From contig NZ_CAMCVG010000015.1 of the NCBI RefSeq assembly GCF_945881795.1, positions 1 through 36,595 of the forward strand: a stretch of 36,595 bases of DNA, in the 5' to 3' direction. The DNA comes from Rhodoferax sp. OV413 (GTDB lineage: Bacteria; Pseudomonadota; Gammaproteobacteria; Burkholderiales; Burkholderiaceae_C). Shown here piece after piece: positions 24,655 through 34,060 of this stretch. Numbering within the stretch: position 1 is the first letter of the stretch; each line of letters begins with the position of its first letter. Made by a program: the position numbers and the translations under genes. The notes under the pieces are model-generated. The model was given only the letters and a program-made list of their open reading frames with translations, was not told the DNA's origin and ran no database searches.

Positions 24655-26892
24655 ATGGCCGCTGGCCCAGCGCTTACTCCCCGACTGCAACTCACGCGCG
24701 CCCTGCGCGAACGTTTTCTGGCCGATGCTGTAACGGCCGTGCAAGCCTTGGGCGCTGGGGTGCAGGACCGGCTCAGCGCGCTGCTCGACGAGCCTACGAA
24801 TTCCCGCGAGGCCCAGCTCCGGCGAGACATCTGGACCGCCTACAAGCAAGGCCGGCCCCTCTGGCTGGAAGGCACCAGCCGCGCCTATCGCGCCTGCCTG
24901 GATCCGCCCGCTGCCCGTGCGGCTCACGAGCCCGCTCCCGAGCGGCTGGAGCTGGTCGGAACCGATATCGTCGAGAAGAAGATCCTGGCCTCGCGCATGG
25001 TGCTGGCAGTTAACGAACGGGTGCTGCCGCAGCTCGAGGATTTGCGTATCCGTATCAAATTTCTGGAAGGTACCGAGGACCTGGACGGCCACGACCTGCT
25101 GCGTCCCGAGGTGTTGGTGCTCTTGCTGGTGGAGGAGTGGGAGCGCGCCGGCATGCCCGGCGAGTCCTGGCCGCTGGTCACCGAGGTTGTGCAGCGACTG
25201 CTGATCGAGCACCTCAGCCGGGCCTACCAGCAGGCCAACGAGCTGCTCATACGCAAAGGGGTGATGCCCCATATCGAGCTCAAAGACCGGGTCAGGATGC
25301 CGGCTCGGGGCACGGGGCTGGCGCCTGCCGTGTCCCCTGCGCCCGTCGTACCCTCTGCACCGGCCGCGCCCACCGCGTCGGAGGTTGCGGGCTCACCCCT
25401 CGCGCGGGCCCGCAGCCGCGCGCAGGGCGTGATCGGGCAGATCCGCAAGATGCTGCAGGTCCACGCCGGCGGCTTTGCGGGGGTGGCGGAGCACGGCGCC
25501 CCATCGGCTGGGCTGGCGGCGGCGATCGTGCAGCAGCCCGCCGGCGCCGGTGTTCGCGCCGTTGCACCCACCCACTATGAAGATTTCAGTCCCGCCGGCA
25601 TGGCGCGCGTGGCAGACGGCTTGCGGGGCCAGTCCGCTGCGCTCAAGCAAAAGGCAGAAACCAAGGCCGAGAAGGCGACCATCGAGGTAGTTACGCTGAT
25701 GTTCCAGTCGATCCTGGCTGAGGAACGCATCCCACCGGGCATACGCGTCTGGTTTGCGCGCCTGCAGATGCCGGTGCTCAAGGTGGCGCTGGAGGACCCG
25801 GAGTTCTTTGCATCGGCTGCGCATCCCACGCGGCTCCTGATTGATCGTATGGGCTCGTGCGTGATGGGCTTCGATGCGGCGGGCGTGCATGGCAGCGCCA
25901 TGGAGGCCGAGATCAGGCGCATCGTGCAGGTCATCGAACAGTACCCTGAGGCCGGCAAGAGGGTCTACCAGATCGTGCTGGACGAGTTCCAGAAATTCCT
26001 CGCCAAGTTTTTGACGGAAAAAAGCGCGACGCAAAAAATGGTCGGCGTGGCCCAGCAGGTGGAGCAAAAAGAGACCCTGGCAATCCAATACACCATCGAG
26101 ATGCGCAATATGCTGCGCGACATGCCGGTGCCCGATGACATCCGTGAGTTCCTGTTCAAGGTCTGGGCGGAGGTGCTGGCGGTGGCAGCGGTGCGCAAGG
26201 GGCCGCAGCATGCGGATACCCTGCAGCTCAAGAAGTCAGCATCTGATCTGGTGTGGGCCGCCGGCGCCAAGCCCCAGCGCACTGACCGCGCGCGGGTGAT
26301 TCAGGACCTGCCGAACCTGCTGCAACGCCTGCGATCGGGCATGACGCTGCTGGCTATCCCGCTCGCAGACCAGGAAGTGCAGCTCAAGCGCATCAACGAG
26401 ACGCTGGCCGATGCCTTTATGTCCAAGACGCAGGCGATTGCGCAGGACAAGATCGACGCCATGGCCCAGCGCCTGGGGCACTTGGAGGACTTTGTCTCCG
26501 AAGACGGTATGGGCGACCTGCCGCTGGACGCCGAGAGTATGGAGATGATGCTGGGCATCGACACGGCCGCACTGGAGGTGGTGTCCGCCGGTGGCGCCAG
26601 GCCTAAGCCTGCCACCGTGGCCTGGGCCAAGGAGTTGGAGCTGGGTAGCTGGTTTGTTTTGGACCACCTGCACCAGCTCAATCAGGTGCAACTGGCGTGG
26701 CGCAGTGAGCGCAAGCAGCTCGCCCTGTTTGCTGCGCCATCGGGCAAGTGCTTTTTGATTCAGGCCGGGCGCCTCGCCGGCTACCTGCAGTCGGGCTTGC
26801 TGCTGCCGCGGGAGGAAGAGACGCTGACGGTGCGCGCCTCGCGCGATGCCCTGGCGCAGATCGAGGCGCACCCCGAGCGACTGCTGAGCTGA
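24655..26892 (+). CDS. DUF1631 family protein
   Basis: A 745-residue cytoplasmic protein recognised as DUF1631 from its N-terminal LTPRLQLTRALRERFLADAV, the segments VVTLMFQSILAEERIPPGIR and LARLQ-type helices with LQMPVLKVALEDPEFFASAAHPTRLLIDRMG split across about residues 350-410, and the PilZ-like C-terminus (GSWFVLDHLHQLNQVQLAW, then LFAAPSGKCFLIQ). The family's function is not known to me; members are common in gamma- and betaproteobacteria and some carry a cyclic-di-GMP-binding-like tail. A proline/alanine-rich linker (about 220-245) separates N- and central domains. It lies 18 bases after secF but the link to protein export may be just operon read-through. Confidence 0.8.
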   Translation: MAAGPALTPRLQLTRALRERFLADAVTAVQALGAGVQDRLSALLDEPTNSREAQLRRDIWTAYKQGRPLWLEGTSRAYRACLDPPAARAAHEPAPERLELVGTDIVEKKILASRMVLAVNERVLPQLEDLRIRIKFLEGTEDLDGHDLLRPEVLVLLLVEEWERAGMPGESWPLVTEVVQRLLIEHLSRAYQQANELLIRKGVMPHIELKDRVRMPARGTGLAPAVSPAPVVPSAPAAPTASEVAGSPLARARSRAQGVIGQIRKMLQVHAGGFAGVAEHGAPSAGLAAAIVQQPAGAGVRAVAPTHYEDFSPAGMARVADGLRGQSAALKQKAETKAEKATIEVVTLMFQSILAEERIPPGIRVWFARLQMPVLKVALEDPEFFASAAHPTRLLIDRMGSCVMGFDAAGVHGSAMEAEIRRIVQVIEQYPEAGKRVYQIVLDEFQKFLAKFLTEKSATQKMVGVAQQVEQKETLAIQYTIEMRNMLRDMPVPDDIREFLFKVWAEVLAVAAVRKGPQHADTLQLKKSASDLVWAAGAKPQRTDRARVIQDLPNLLQRLRSGMTLLAIPLADQEVQLKRINETLADAFMSKTQAIAQDKIDAMAQRLGHLEDFVSEDGMGDLPLDAESMEMMLGIDTAALEVVSAGGARPKPATVAWAKELELGSWFVLDHLHQLNQVQLAWRSERKQLALFAAPSGKCFLIQAGRLAGYLQSGLLLPREEETLTVRASRDALAQIEAHPERLLS

Positions 26893-26920
26893 ATCCTGCG
26901 GACCCCCCGGCCCTGCCGGA

Positions 26921-27418
26921 TCAGTGAATGGTGCGCTCTTCGTGGTCTTCGCAGAGCTCGTCGAGCGCCAGAGTGTCAGGCTCCTCGCCGAAGCTCCAGA
27001 ACACCATCAGGATGATCAGCTTCAGGTCGTCGAGCGCCACCGGAGCGCCCAGCACTGCGAGCGCCCGGTCCATCACCACTTCGCGGATATGGGCGGGCAG
27101 CATGCCGGCGCTCTCCATAAAGCTGATGTAGCCCAGGCAGGCGGGCCCGAGGTGGTTTTGCTCCTGCACTGAATAAACCCGCACGCTGTCGGACGAGGGG
27201 ATGTGCAGCCAGGTGCTGTGCAGCACGGTGGGGGTATCCGCAGCCGCCGGGCGGGCAAAGCGCGCCGCGGTGGTCAGGCCGGAGAGCCAGTCGATGGCTT
27301 CGGCTATTTCCTCCGCCTCAAAGCCTACGGCGTTGAGTTTTCTCTGTAAGTGAGCGGGTTCGGGGTAACCGTCATCCGCATAGTAGTTTTCGTAAACAAA
27401 GGCGAGGACTTCAAACAT
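26921..27418 (-). CDS. smg: DUF494 family protein Smg
   Basis: A 165-residue acidic protein beginning MFEVLAFVYENYYADDGYP, the hallmark of Smg/DUF494, followed by LNAVGFEAEEIAEAIDWLSGL and the C-terminal LIILMVFWSFGEEPDTLALDEL. Its exact function is unknown; in E. coli it also sits beside dprA (smf-smg), and here dprA lies 89 bases upstream in the same direction. The ATG at 27418 was chosen since the conserved sequence starts there; a TTG three codons upstream is also open. It converges on the DUF1631 gene with 28 bases between stops. Confidence 0.93.
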   Translation of the reverse strand: MFEVLAFVYENYYADDGYPEPAHLQRKLNAVGFEAEEIAEAIDWLSGLTTAARFARPAAADTPTVLHSTWLHIPSSDSVRVYSVQEQNHLGPACLGYISFMESAGMLPAHIREVVMDRALAVLGAPVALDDLKLIILMVFWSFGEEPDTLALDELCEDHEERTIH

Positions 27419-27507
27419 GGAGGGCAATATAGCGCAGAAAAAACGCTGCCGACCACGGGGTCTGAACTGCCCCCCTTTTCCGCGTTTTGAGGGGTGTTTA
27501 GCGGGCG

Positions 27508-28689
27508 CTAAGCGCTCGCCAGGCGCTGAAATTTGCCGCCCGGCAGCCGCCCGACCAGCCCCGCGAGCTCCAGCCCCATCAGCAAGGCCTGCAGCGTGGC
27601 GGTATCCATGCCGCTGCGGGCCTGGAGGGCGTCAAGGGTGGTGGGCTCAAAGCCCAAGGCGTCCAGCAGCCCCGCCTCCAGGGACGAGAGCGCAGGCAAT
27701 TCCTGGGGCTGGCCGCCCTTGGGCCGGGCAGTGCCGTAGGCTTGCCCGCGGGCACGACCCTGCGCGGCGGGCTGGGGTGGCGGCAGCTCCTCCAAAATGT
27801 CTTGCGCGCTCTCGACCAGCTTAGCGCCCTGCTTGATCAGGGCATGGCAGCCACGCGCCTGGGTGGCATGGATGGAGCCGGGGATGGCGAACACGTCTTT
27901 GCCCTGCTCGACCGCCAGCCGTGCAGTGATCAGCGAGCCCGACTGGAGCGCCGCCTCCACCACCAGCGTGCCCTTGCACAGGCCGGAGATGATGCGGTTG
28001 CGCTTGGGGAAGTTGGCCGAAAGTGGCGGCGTGCCCAGCGAATATTCGCTGAGCAAGAGGCCGTTCTCTGCAATCTGGTGGGCCAGATCGAAATGGGCCT
28101 TGGGGTAGACACGGTCGAGCCCGGTGCCCACCACCGCAATGGTGGCCAGGCCCCTGCCGGAATAGCCCGCAAGCGCCCCTTCGTGGGCGGCGCCATCGAT
28201 GCCCAGTGCCAGCCCGGAGGTAATGGTGAGTCCGGCGCGACCCAGGGCCTCGCTGAACTGCCGCGCGTTCTGCACGCCCTGCGGCGTCGGGTTGCGGCTG
28301 CCCACCACCGCTACTCCGAAAGCGGCGCAGTGGGCAAAGGCATCTTCGAGCTGTTCGATGCGGCCCATGGCATAGAGCATCAGGGGCGGGTCCTCGGTGT
28401 CGAGCAGGGCCTGCGGGTAATCGATATCGCCCAGGGACAGCACGCGGCGGTGGTCGGGCGCGGCCTCCAGCCATTGGACCGTACGCTCAAGCAGATCGTC
28501 CAGGCCTGCCGGCACCTGCAATAAGGCCTGGGCCTGCTGCCCGGACACGCATTGAAGGAGCGCCGGCTCCGAGGCCTCGAACACCGCCTGCGGCAGCCCG
28601 AAGTGGGCCAACAGTTTGCGCGCGCTCACATCGCCCACGCCGGGCGTGAGGCCAAGCCGAAGCCAGGCGCGCAGTTCTTCTCTATCCAC
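27508..28689 (-). CDS. dprA: DNA-processing protein DprA
   Basis: A 393-residue protein that loads RecA onto incoming single-stranded DNA during natural transformation. An N-terminal helical (SAM-like) region is followed by the Rossmann-like DprA core: VVGSRNPTPQGVQNARQF, ITSGLALGIDGAAHEGAL, VVGTGLDRVYPKAH, FPKRNRIISGLCKGTLVVEA and SGSLITARLAVEQGKDVFAI. The C-terminal 70 residues form a winged-helix domain (LDALGFEPTTLDALQARSGM, ending GKFQRLASA). A GGGAGAG site precedes the ATG. All core motifs are intact, so the organism may be competent, but no other competence gene is in the window. A 23-base gap separates it from the upstream LysM gene. Confidence 0.96.
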   Translation of the reverse strand: MDREELRAWLRLGLTPGVGDVSARKLLAHFGLPQAVFEASEPALLQCVSGQQAQALLQVPAGLDDLLERTVQWLEAAPDHRRVLSLGDIDYPQALLDTEDPPLMLYAMGRIEQLEDAFAHCAAFGVAVVGSRNPTPQGVQNARQFSEALGRAGLTITSGLALGIDGAAHEGALAGYSGRGLATIAVVGTGLDRVYPKAHFDLAHQIAENGLLLSEYSLGTPPLSANFPKRNRIISGLCKGTLVVEAALQSGSLITARLAVEQGKDVFAIPGSIHATQARGCHALIKQGAKLVESAQDILEELPPPQPAAQGRARGQAYGTARPKGGQPQELPALSSLEAGLLDALGFEPTTLDALQARSGMDTATLQALLMGLELAGLVGRLPGGKFQRLASA

Positions 28690-28712
28690 CGTGGTGCTCT
28701 CCCGGGTGGGGC

Positions 28713-29936
28713 TTAGCGCGGGTTGACGAGGCGGTCGCCCACGCGCACGCCGTCGGTGATTTCCAGAATCAGGGCGTAGGACACCCGCTCGTAGCTGCTG
28801 AACACCATCAGCAGGCCGTTGCGCTCGTCGGGCAGCTTCATCAAGGACTTGCCGGTTTCTGTCTTGTCCAGCAGCTTGGCGCCGTCTTTCTGGATGGCCA
28901 GTACGTGGCCGTTCCCGATGCCGTCGCGCTTACCGAGGTTGATGGCCACCACCTGGTTCTGGGACGCATTGACGATGGACGCGCTGCCATAAACCGACAC
29001 GATGCGCCCATTCACCCGCGCAGTCGGGGCGTGGGGTGTGTAGCTGGCAAACTGGCGCGGCGGCTCGGGTAGCAGGCGGTCGCCTACGCGCATTTCCTCT
29101 TTGGCCGAAATGATGTCGATGGTCGCAGGCACCACCGCGCTGATCGGAGTGCCTTCTGGGCCCATGACCTCGGTGCTGCTCTCGCCCCGCACCAGCGTGG
29201 CTTTGCCGACATATTGAGCTTCATAGGCCAGCACCTCGCCGGTGGCGGGGTCCTTCAAGGCGGTGGCATTGCGAAAGACGCGCAGGCGTTGTTCGGCGGG
29301 TTTGTTGTCGAGCAGGGGCGAATCGGTGCCGCGGGCATAGGCGCGGTCACCGCGGGCCAGCAGCACCCGCTCTTCCTGGGTAGCCACGATACGGGCCGCG
29401 CCGCTCAGGCCCTCCGCGTCCACAATCATCGGCTCAGCCAGAAAGGCCTCAATCACGCTGGTGCGCAGGGCGGGCAGGGCCGTGTCGGGCAGGTTTTCGA
29501 CGCGCGTACCAGGGCTCAGGCGGACAGTCACGGGGGCTGCCCCGCCGGCGCCGACTGACTTCGCCAGCTTGAGGGTGGCCAGGCCGTTCGTCCGCTCCAG
29601 CAGAAGCAGCTGGCCGGGGTAGATGCGGTGCGGATTCCTGATGTCTTCGAGATTCATGCCCCAGAGCTCGGGCCAGCGCCAGGGGCTCTTGAGAAACAGC
29701 GACGAGATGGCCCACAGGGTGTCGCCGTTCCTGACGGTGTAGCGATCGGGCGCGTCCGCCGCGATTTCACTCAAGGGCACGCCCTGCTGCGCCACCGCCA
29801 CCGCGGTCTGGCGCTGCGCGTCGGTCACGGTGAGGGCCTGGTTTTGCGCCCATGCCGCGGCGGTAGTCAACGCACCGGTCAGTGCTGCCAGGGCGGCAAC
29901 TGCCCGCCGGTATTTCGCCATCAGGTGTGTCGTCAT
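28713..29936 (-). CDS. Exported LysM-domain peptidoglycan-binding protein
   Basis: A 407-residue protein with a signal peptide (positive MAKYRR then a hydrophobic Ala/Leu stretch, cleavage likely after AWA at residue 30) and one LysM domain at about residues 65-114 (DRYTVRNGDTLWAIS, WRWPELWGMN, NPHRIYPGQLLLL). The remaining 290 residues are beta-rich with no enzyme motif I recognise; a repeated theme is GDR (VGDRLLPEP, VGDRLVNPR). It is probably a periplasmic or cell-wall-associated protein. Genes of this kind between dprA and def are common in Burkholderiales. The frame stays open for about 400 codons upstream on the minus strand, but that stretch is antisense to def and fmt; the signal peptide fixes the start at 29936 or at the ATG at 29921. 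Confidence 0.88.
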   Translation of the reverse strand: MTTHLMAKYRRAVAALAALTGALTTAAAWAQNQALTVTDAQRQTAVAVAQQGVPLSEIAADAPDRYTVRNGDTLWAISSLFLKSPWRWPELWGMNLEDIRNPHRIYPGQLLLLERTNGLATLKLAKSVGAGGAAPVTVRLSPGTRVENLPDTALPALRTSVIEAFLAEPMIVDAEGLSGAARIVATQEERVLLARGDRAYARGTDSPLLDNKPAEQRLRVFRNATALKDPATGEVLAYEAQYVGKATLVRGESSTEVMGPEGTPISAVVPATIDIISAKEEMRVGDRLLPEPPRQFASYTPHAPTARVNGRIVSVYGSASIVNASQNQVVAINLGKRDGIGNGHVLAIQKDGAKLLDKTETGKSLMKLPDERNGLLMVFSSYERVSYALILEITDGVRVGDRLVNPR

Positions 29937-29971
29937 AGGATGCAGGGGGGTGGTGGAACTTGATAATTTAC

Positions 29972-29985
29972 GCGCAATTTTGCGC
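29972..29985. promoter_or_regulatory. Inverted repeat in the LysM/def divergent region
   Basis: GCGCAA and TTGCGC flank a TT centre, an inverted repeat with six-base arms in the 141-base gap between the divergent LysM and def genes. Its position and symmetry suit a dimeric repressor site or overlap of the two promoters. No regulator is identified. Confidence 0.35.
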
Positions 29986-30040
29986 TCAAGCCCTTGATTC
30001 AGCAACGCTTTCGCGCCGCCTATCCTGCAGGCTGGCGTAA

Positions 30041-30061
30041 AAGTGGCGAAAATACCCACTT
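30041..30061 (+). promoter_or_regulatory. Possible stem-loop in the def leader
   Basis: AAGTGG and CCACTT, nine bases apart, could pair in the RNA 16 bases before the def start codon. A six-pair stem is modest, and a promoter upstream is not clearly visible, so this is tentative. Confidence 0.3.
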
Positions 30062-30077
30062 CCCCGGGACTGTATTC

Positions 30078-30587
30078 ATGGCACTTCTTCCTATTCTTTG
30101 TTACCCCGACCCTCGGCTGCATACGGTTGCCAAGCCGGTTGCCGCCGTGGACGAGCGCGTGCGTACCCTGATCGCTGACATGTTGGAGACCATGTACGAG
30201 GCCAAGGGTATCGGCCTGGCCGCCAGCCAGATCGATGTGCACGAACGCCTGATCGTCATTGACGTGTCGGACAACCGCGACCAGCCGATGGTGCTGATCA
30301 ACCCCGAACTCATCTGGACCAGCCCCACCACGCACCTCAATGAAGAGGGCTGCCTCTCGGTGCCCGGCATTTATGACGGCGTGAACCGCTTCGACGCGGT
30401 GCACTGCCGCGCCTTGGACGGGGAAGGCCAGAGCCGTGTGATTGAGGCCGACGGACTGCTGGCCATCTGCATCCAGCACGAAATGGACCACCTGATGGGC
30501 AAGGTGTTTGTGGAATACCTCTCGCCCCTCAAGCGCAACCGCATCAAGACCAAAATGAACAAGGCCCGGCGCGAGGAAGCGCGCTAA
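30078..30587 (+). CDS. def: Peptide deformylase
   Basis: A 169-residue metalloenzyme that removes the formyl group from the initiator methionine of new proteins. All three family motifs are present: GIGLAASQ (44-51), EGCLS (90-94, with metal ligand C92) and QHEMDHLMG (133-141, with H134, H138 and catalytic E135). The frame is open 28 codons upstream, but [15 protein letters not shown] is the usual start of the family. The stop codon at 30587 is directly followed by the start codon of fmt, the enzyme that adds the formyl group, so the opposing pair is translationally coupled. Confidence 0.97.
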   Translation: MALLPILCYPDPRLHTVAKPVAAVDERVRTLIADMLETMYEAKGIGLAASQIDVHERLIVIDVSDNRDQPMVLINPELIWTSPTTHLNEEGCLSVPGIYDGVNRFDAVHCRALDGEGQSRVIEADGLLAICIQHEMDHLMGKVFVEYLSPLKRNRIKTKMNKARREEAR

Positions 30588-31667
30588 GTGCTGCCCGGCA
30601 GCCCCCCGGTGCGCATTATTTTTGCCGGCACGCCGGAATTTGCGCGCCTGGCGTTGGAGGCGCTGCATGCGGCCGGCCACACCATGGCCCTCGTCTTGAG
30701 CCAGCCCGACCGTCCCGCCGGCCGCGGCATGAAGCTGCAGGCCTCCGCCGTCAAACAGTTTGCCTTGGAGCACGGTATCGCGGTGGAGCAGCCGCGCAGC
30801 CTGCGCTTGGATGGCAAGTTTCCCGATGACGCGGCGCAGGCCCGCCAGGAGATTGCACAGGCGCAGGCCGATGTGATGGTGGTGGCCGCCTACGGGCTCA
30901 TCCTGCCCCAGTGGGTGCTCGACGACATGGCTGCGCCCCATGCAGACGGGCGGCCGCGCCGGGGCTGCCTCAATATCCATGGCTCGCTCCTGCCGCGCTG
31001 GCGGGGGGCCGCGCCGATTCACCGCGCCATCGAGGCGGGCGACGCGCAGACCGGCGTCACCATCATGCAGATGGACGCGGGGCTGGACACCGGCGCCATG
31101 CTGCTGAAGGAGTCGCTGCCCATTGCATCGGACGACACCACCGCCACCCTGCACGACAAGGTGGCCGCGCTGGGCGCGCGCCTGATCGTGCGGGCTCTGG
31201 ACCTGTCATCGGCCGGCGGTCTGCAAGCGGTGCCGCAGCCACAGGACGGCGTGAGCTACGCGCACAAGATAGAAAAAGAAGAAGCCCCCATCCGCTGGAC
31301 TGAGGACGCCGAGCGCATCGTGCGCCGCATTCGTGCATTCAACCCCTTTCCCGGAGCGAGCACCAGCCTGCACGGCGAGACCATCAAGGTCTTGGGCGCC
31401 TCGGTAGACACCCCAGGGCCCGGTGCCCGGAACATTGCAGATTGCGGACAAATTGTGGCGCTGAAGCCCGAGGGTATTGCGGTAGCTGCTATGAATTCTG
31501 TAGTGCTGCTGACCGAGCTCCAGCGCCCGGGCGGCAAGCGCATGGCGGCGGCTGACTTCCTGCGCGGCAGCCCGGCGACGGTTGGCGCGCGCTTTGCCTT
31601 GCCCCACGCCACTGCGCAGAGCTCTCTGCACCCTGCGCCAACCCCCACGACCCCGGAGGCTGGATGA
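30588..31667 (+). CDS. fmt: Methionyl-tRNA formyltransferase
   Basis: A 359-residue enzyme that formylates initiator Met-tRNA using 10-formyl-tetrahydrofolate. The N-terminal Rossmann part ([17 protein letters not shown]) carries the catalytic signature [19 protein letters not shown] with N129 and H131, and [11 protein letters not shown] with D167. The C-terminal domain contains INPFPG-like [10 protein letters not shown] and [12 protein letters not shown]. It is longer than E. coli Fmt (315), mainly by an internal insertion near DGRPRRG and a C-terminal tail. The start is GTG at 30588, immediately after the def stop, with GAGGAA inside def as its ribosome-binding site. It overlaps azlC by four bases. 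Confidence 0.96.
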   Translation: MLPGSPPVRIIFAGTPEFARLALEALHAAGHTMALVLSQPDRPAGRGMKLQASAVKQFALEHGIAVEQPRSLRLDGKFPDDAAQARQEIAQAQADVMVVAAYGLILPQWVLDDMAAPHADGRPRRGCLNIHGSLLPRWRGAAPIHRAIEAGDAQTGVTIMQMDAGLDTGAMLLKESLPIASDDTTATLHDKVAALGARLIVRALDLSSAGGLQAVPQPQDGVSYAHKIEKEEAPIRWTEDAERIVRRIRAFNPFPGASTSLHGETIKVLGASVDTPGPGARNIADCGQIVALKPEGIAVAAMNSVVLLTELQRPGGKRMAAADFLRGSPATVGARFALPHATAQSSLHPAPTPTTPEAG

Positions 31668-32404
31668 TGTTTTTGTCGTCCGAGCACCGGCGCCACCCCG
31701 AGTACCGGCGCGGCTTTCTCGACATGGCAGGTGCCGCCACCGGCATTGCCGCCTGGGGGCTGATGACCGGCGTGGCCATGGTCAAGTCCGGGCTCAGCAC
31801 GTTGGAGGCCTTGCTCATGGCCCTGACCGTCTTCGCCGGAAGCTCGCAGCTGGCCGCCATCCCGCTGATTCAGGCCGGCGCGCCGGTGTGGGTGATTCTG
31901 GCCACCGGCCTGTGCGTCAATCTGCGTTTTGTGGTGTTCAGCGCCCACCTGAGGCCGTATCTGATGCACCTGCCGCGCCGGCAGCGACTCGTCATTGGCT
32001 ACCTCGCCGCCGACCTGACCTATGTGATGTTTACCAAACGATTTCCGCAGCCCGCCAGCAACACGGCCGAACGGGCCGCGCAGATGGCTTATCTGGCAGG
32101 TAACAGCGGCATCAACTGGGTGAGCTGGGTAGGCAGCTGCGTGCTCGGGGTGGTGCTGGCAAACGCGATACCCACCGCCTGGGGGCTGGGATTTGCCGGC
32201 ATCCTGGCGCTGGTGGGCATCGTGGCTTCCCTGGCCACCAGCCCGATGCGCTGGATGTCGGCGGGTGTTGCCGGCATGGCGGCGGTGGCTGCCTTTGCCT
32301 TGCCGCTCAAGCTCAATATTCTGGTCGCCATTGCGGCAGCGGTCGCGGTGTGCCTGCTGCTCGAAGGCCGGCTGCCGGGCGCCGCACCCCGGGAGGCCAA
32401 ATGA
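31664..32404 (+). CDS. azlC: AzlC-family branched-chain amino acid exporter subunit
   Basis: A 246-residue polytopic membrane protein of the AzlC/YgaZ family, which together with a small AzlD partner exports branched-chain amino acids and some analogues. Typical segments are [56 protein letters not shown] and WLLG-type helices around [18 protein letters not shown]. The ATG overlaps the fmt stop (ATGA), and its own stop overlaps azlD in the same way. It should be expressed with def-fmt. Export of the amino acids is family knowledge; no regulator gene of the Lrp/AzlB type is adjacent. Confidence 0.92.
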   Translation: MMFLSSEHRRHPEYRRGFLDMAGAATGIAAWGLMTGVAMVKSGLSTLEALLMALTVFAGSSQLAAIPLIQAGAPVWVILATGLCVNLRFVVFSAHLRPYLMHLPRRQRLVIGYLAADLTYVMFTKRFPQPASNTAERAAQMAYLAGNSGINWVSWVGSCVLGVVLANAIPTAWGLGFAGILALVGIVASLATSPMRWMSAGVAGMAAVAAFALPLKLNILVAIAAAVAVCLLLEGRLPGAAPREAK

Positions 32405-32763
32405 TGGACTGGATGCTGGAGGGTACCGACACCCGTACCGTGCTGATCATCGTGGGGCTGACTTGTGTGACCGTGCTCACCCGGGCGTTCTTTTTCATCC
32501 TCGAAAAAGACTGGGCGCTGCCGCCATGGGCCCAGCGCGGCTTGCAATACGCGCCGATTGCCGCGCTGGCGGCAGTGATCGTGCCGGAGGTCGTGATGGT
32601 GCAGGGGCAGCTGATTGGGACCCTGCAAGATGCCCGCCTGTTTGCGGTGGCCGGCGGGCTGACCTATTACTTTGTCCGCGGCGGCCGGGGGCAGGCGGTG
32701 CTCGGCACGATTGTCTCGGGCATGCTGGTGTATCTGCCGCTGCATCTGGGTCTGGGCTGGTAG
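32401..32763 (+). CDS. azlD: AzlD-family transporter subunit
   Basis: A 120-residue membrane protein with about four helices (VLIIVGLTCVTVLTRAFFF, LQYAPIAALAAVIVPEVV, and a C-terminal LGTIVSGMLVYLPLHLGLGW) matching AzlD/YgaH, the obligate small partner of AzlC. It starts within the azlC stop (ATGA at 32401-32404); the second ATG at 32404 is an alternative. It is followed by a likely terminator before pgk. Confidence 0.92.
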   Translation: MMDWMLEGTDTRTVLIIVGLTCVTVLTRAFFFILEKDWALPPWAQRGLQYAPIAALAAVIVPEVVMVQGQLIGTLQDARLFAVAGGLTYYFVRGGRGQAVLGTIVSGMLVYLPLHLGLGW

Positions 32764-32774
32764 GCCCTGCTCGT

Positions 32775-32794
32775 GAGCCATCCCGGGCTCTTTT
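32775..32794 (+). terminator. Likely intrinsic terminator after azlD
   Basis: GAGCC and GGCTC form a five-pair stem with a six-base loop, followed directly by TTTT, 11 bases after the azlD stop. The stem is short, but position and T-run suit termination of the def-fmt-azlCD transcript. Confidence 0.5.
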
Positions 32795-32803
32795 GGGCAC
32801 TTC

Positions 32804-32809
32804 TACAAT
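32804..32809 (+). promoter_or_regulatory. Candidate -10 element for pgk
   Basis: TACAAT, close to the TATAAT consensus, lies 54 bases before the pgk start, just after the preceding terminator. No good -35 match is present at 16-18 bases upstream, so confidence is low. Confidence 0.35.
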
Positions 32810-32863
32810 CCGGGCACTGCCGCAGCGCAGCTCTTCTCTTATCGAACCTGAGGTGTTTCCCCC

Positions 32864-34057
32864 ATGCAAGTGATCCGTTTTTCTGATCTGGTGTCCCAAG
32901 GCCAGGTGGCCGGCAAGCGCGTGTTTATCCGTGCCGATCTGAATGTGCCGCAAGATGACGCCGGTCACATCACCGAAGACACCCGCATCCGCGCCAGCAT
33001 TCCCTGCATCGAGATGGCGCTGAAGGCGGGAGCGGCGGTGATGGTGACCAGCCACCTGGGCCGCCCCACCGAAGGCGAATTCAAGCCCGAAGACTCGCTC
33101 GCCCCCGTGGCCCGCCGCATGGGCGAGCTGATGGGCCGCGAGATTGCGGTGATTGCGCACTGGACTGAGGGCGTCACCGTGGCGCCGGGCGAGCTGGTGA
33201 TGCTCGAGAACTGCCGCGTCAATCAAGGTGAAAAGAAGAACAGCGAAGAGCTCGCCCGCAAGATGGCCGCTCTGTGCGACATTTTTGTGCACGACGCCTT
33301 CGGCACCGCCCACCGGGCCGAGGCGTCCACCTACGGCATCGCCCAGTTCGCCCCGGTTGCCTGCGCCGGCCCGCTCCTGGCCGCCGAAATGGACGCCATC
33401 AGCAAAGCACTGCTGGCGCCGGCGCGCCCCCTGGTTGCGATCGTGGCGGGCTCCAAGGTGTCAACCAAGCTCACCATCCTCAAGAGCCTGGCCGCCAATG
33501 TAGACCAGCTGATTGTGGGCGGCGGCATTGCCAACACCTTCATGCTGGCCGCCGGCCTGAAAATCGGCAAGAGCCTGGCCGAGCCGGACCTGCTGGCCGA
33601 GGCCACCGCCGTCATCGAGGCCATGAAGGCCCGCGGCGCTGCGGTGCCCATTCCGACCGACGTGGTGACAGCCAAGACCTTCGCGGCCGACGCGCCGGCC
33701 TCCATCAAGGCCGCCACCGACGTGGCCGACGATGACCTGATTCTGGATATCGGCCCGCATACCGCGCAGGCCTTGGCCGAGCAGCTGAAGAAGGCAGGCA
33801 CCATCGTCTGGAACGGGCCTGTAGGTGTGTTTGAGTTCGCCTCTTTTGAGAACGGCACCAAGGTGATTGCCGAGGCTATCGCGCAGAGCAGCGCTTTCAG
33901 CATTGCCGGTGGCGGCGACACGCTGGCGGCCATCGCCAAGTACGGCATCGAGAAGCAGATTGGTTACATCTCAACCGGCGGCGGCGCGTTTCTGGAAGTG
34001 CTCGAAGGCAAGACACTGCCGGCGTTTGAGATTCTGCAAAAACGCGCAGCTGGCTGA
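32864..34057 (+). CDS. pgk: Phosphoglycerate kinase
   Basis: A 397-residue cytoplasmic enzyme interconverting 1,3-bisphosphoglycerate plus ADP and 3-phosphoglycerate plus ATP, in glycolysis, gluconeogenesis and the Calvin cycle. Signatures: [12 protein letters not shown] near the N-terminus, [11 protein letters not shown], the hinge region with [26 protein letters not shown], and the nucleotide-binding [11 protein letters not shown] with a C-terminal [17 protein letters not shown]. Length is standard. GAGG lies 11 bases before the ATG. It is followed by a dispersed repeat and a strong terminator, so pyk downstream is mostly transcribed separately. Confidence 0.98.
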   Translation: MQVIRFSDLVSQGQVAGKRVFIRADLNVPQDDAGHITEDTRIRASIPCIEMALKAGAAVMVTSHLGRPTEGEFKPEDSLAPVARRMGELMGREIAVIAHWTEGVTVAPGELVMLENCRVNQGEKKNSEELARKMAALCDIFVHDAFGTAHRAEASTYGIAQFAPVACAGPLLAAEMDAISKALLAPARPLVAIVAGSKVSTKLTILKSLAANVDQLIVGGGIANTFMLAAGLKIGKSLAEPDLLAEATAVIEAMKARGAAVPIPTDVVTAKTFAADAPASIKAATDVADDDLILDIGPHTAQALAEQLKKAGTIVWNGPVGVFEFASFENGTKVIAEAIAQSSAFSIAGGGDTLAAIAKYGIEKQIGYISTGGGAFLEVLEGKTLPAFEILQKRAAG

Positions 34058-34060
34058 CGC

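Noticed and set aside
26893..26920. A possible shared hairpin between the convergent DUF1631 and smg genes
   Set aside because: Only short, interrupted complementary stretches (ATCC/GGAT) and no T-run on either strand.
29937..31154. An in-frame upstream extension of the LysM protein by about 400 codons
   Set aside because: The extension is antisense to def and fmt, and a proper signal peptide begins at 29936 or 29921, so it is only an accidental open frame.
31480..31520. A possible repeat insertion inside fmt (GCTATGAATTC region)
   Set aside because: The flanking coding sequence aligns well with the family ([11 protein letters not shown]) and only the GCTAT block matches the repeat, so it is probably chance.
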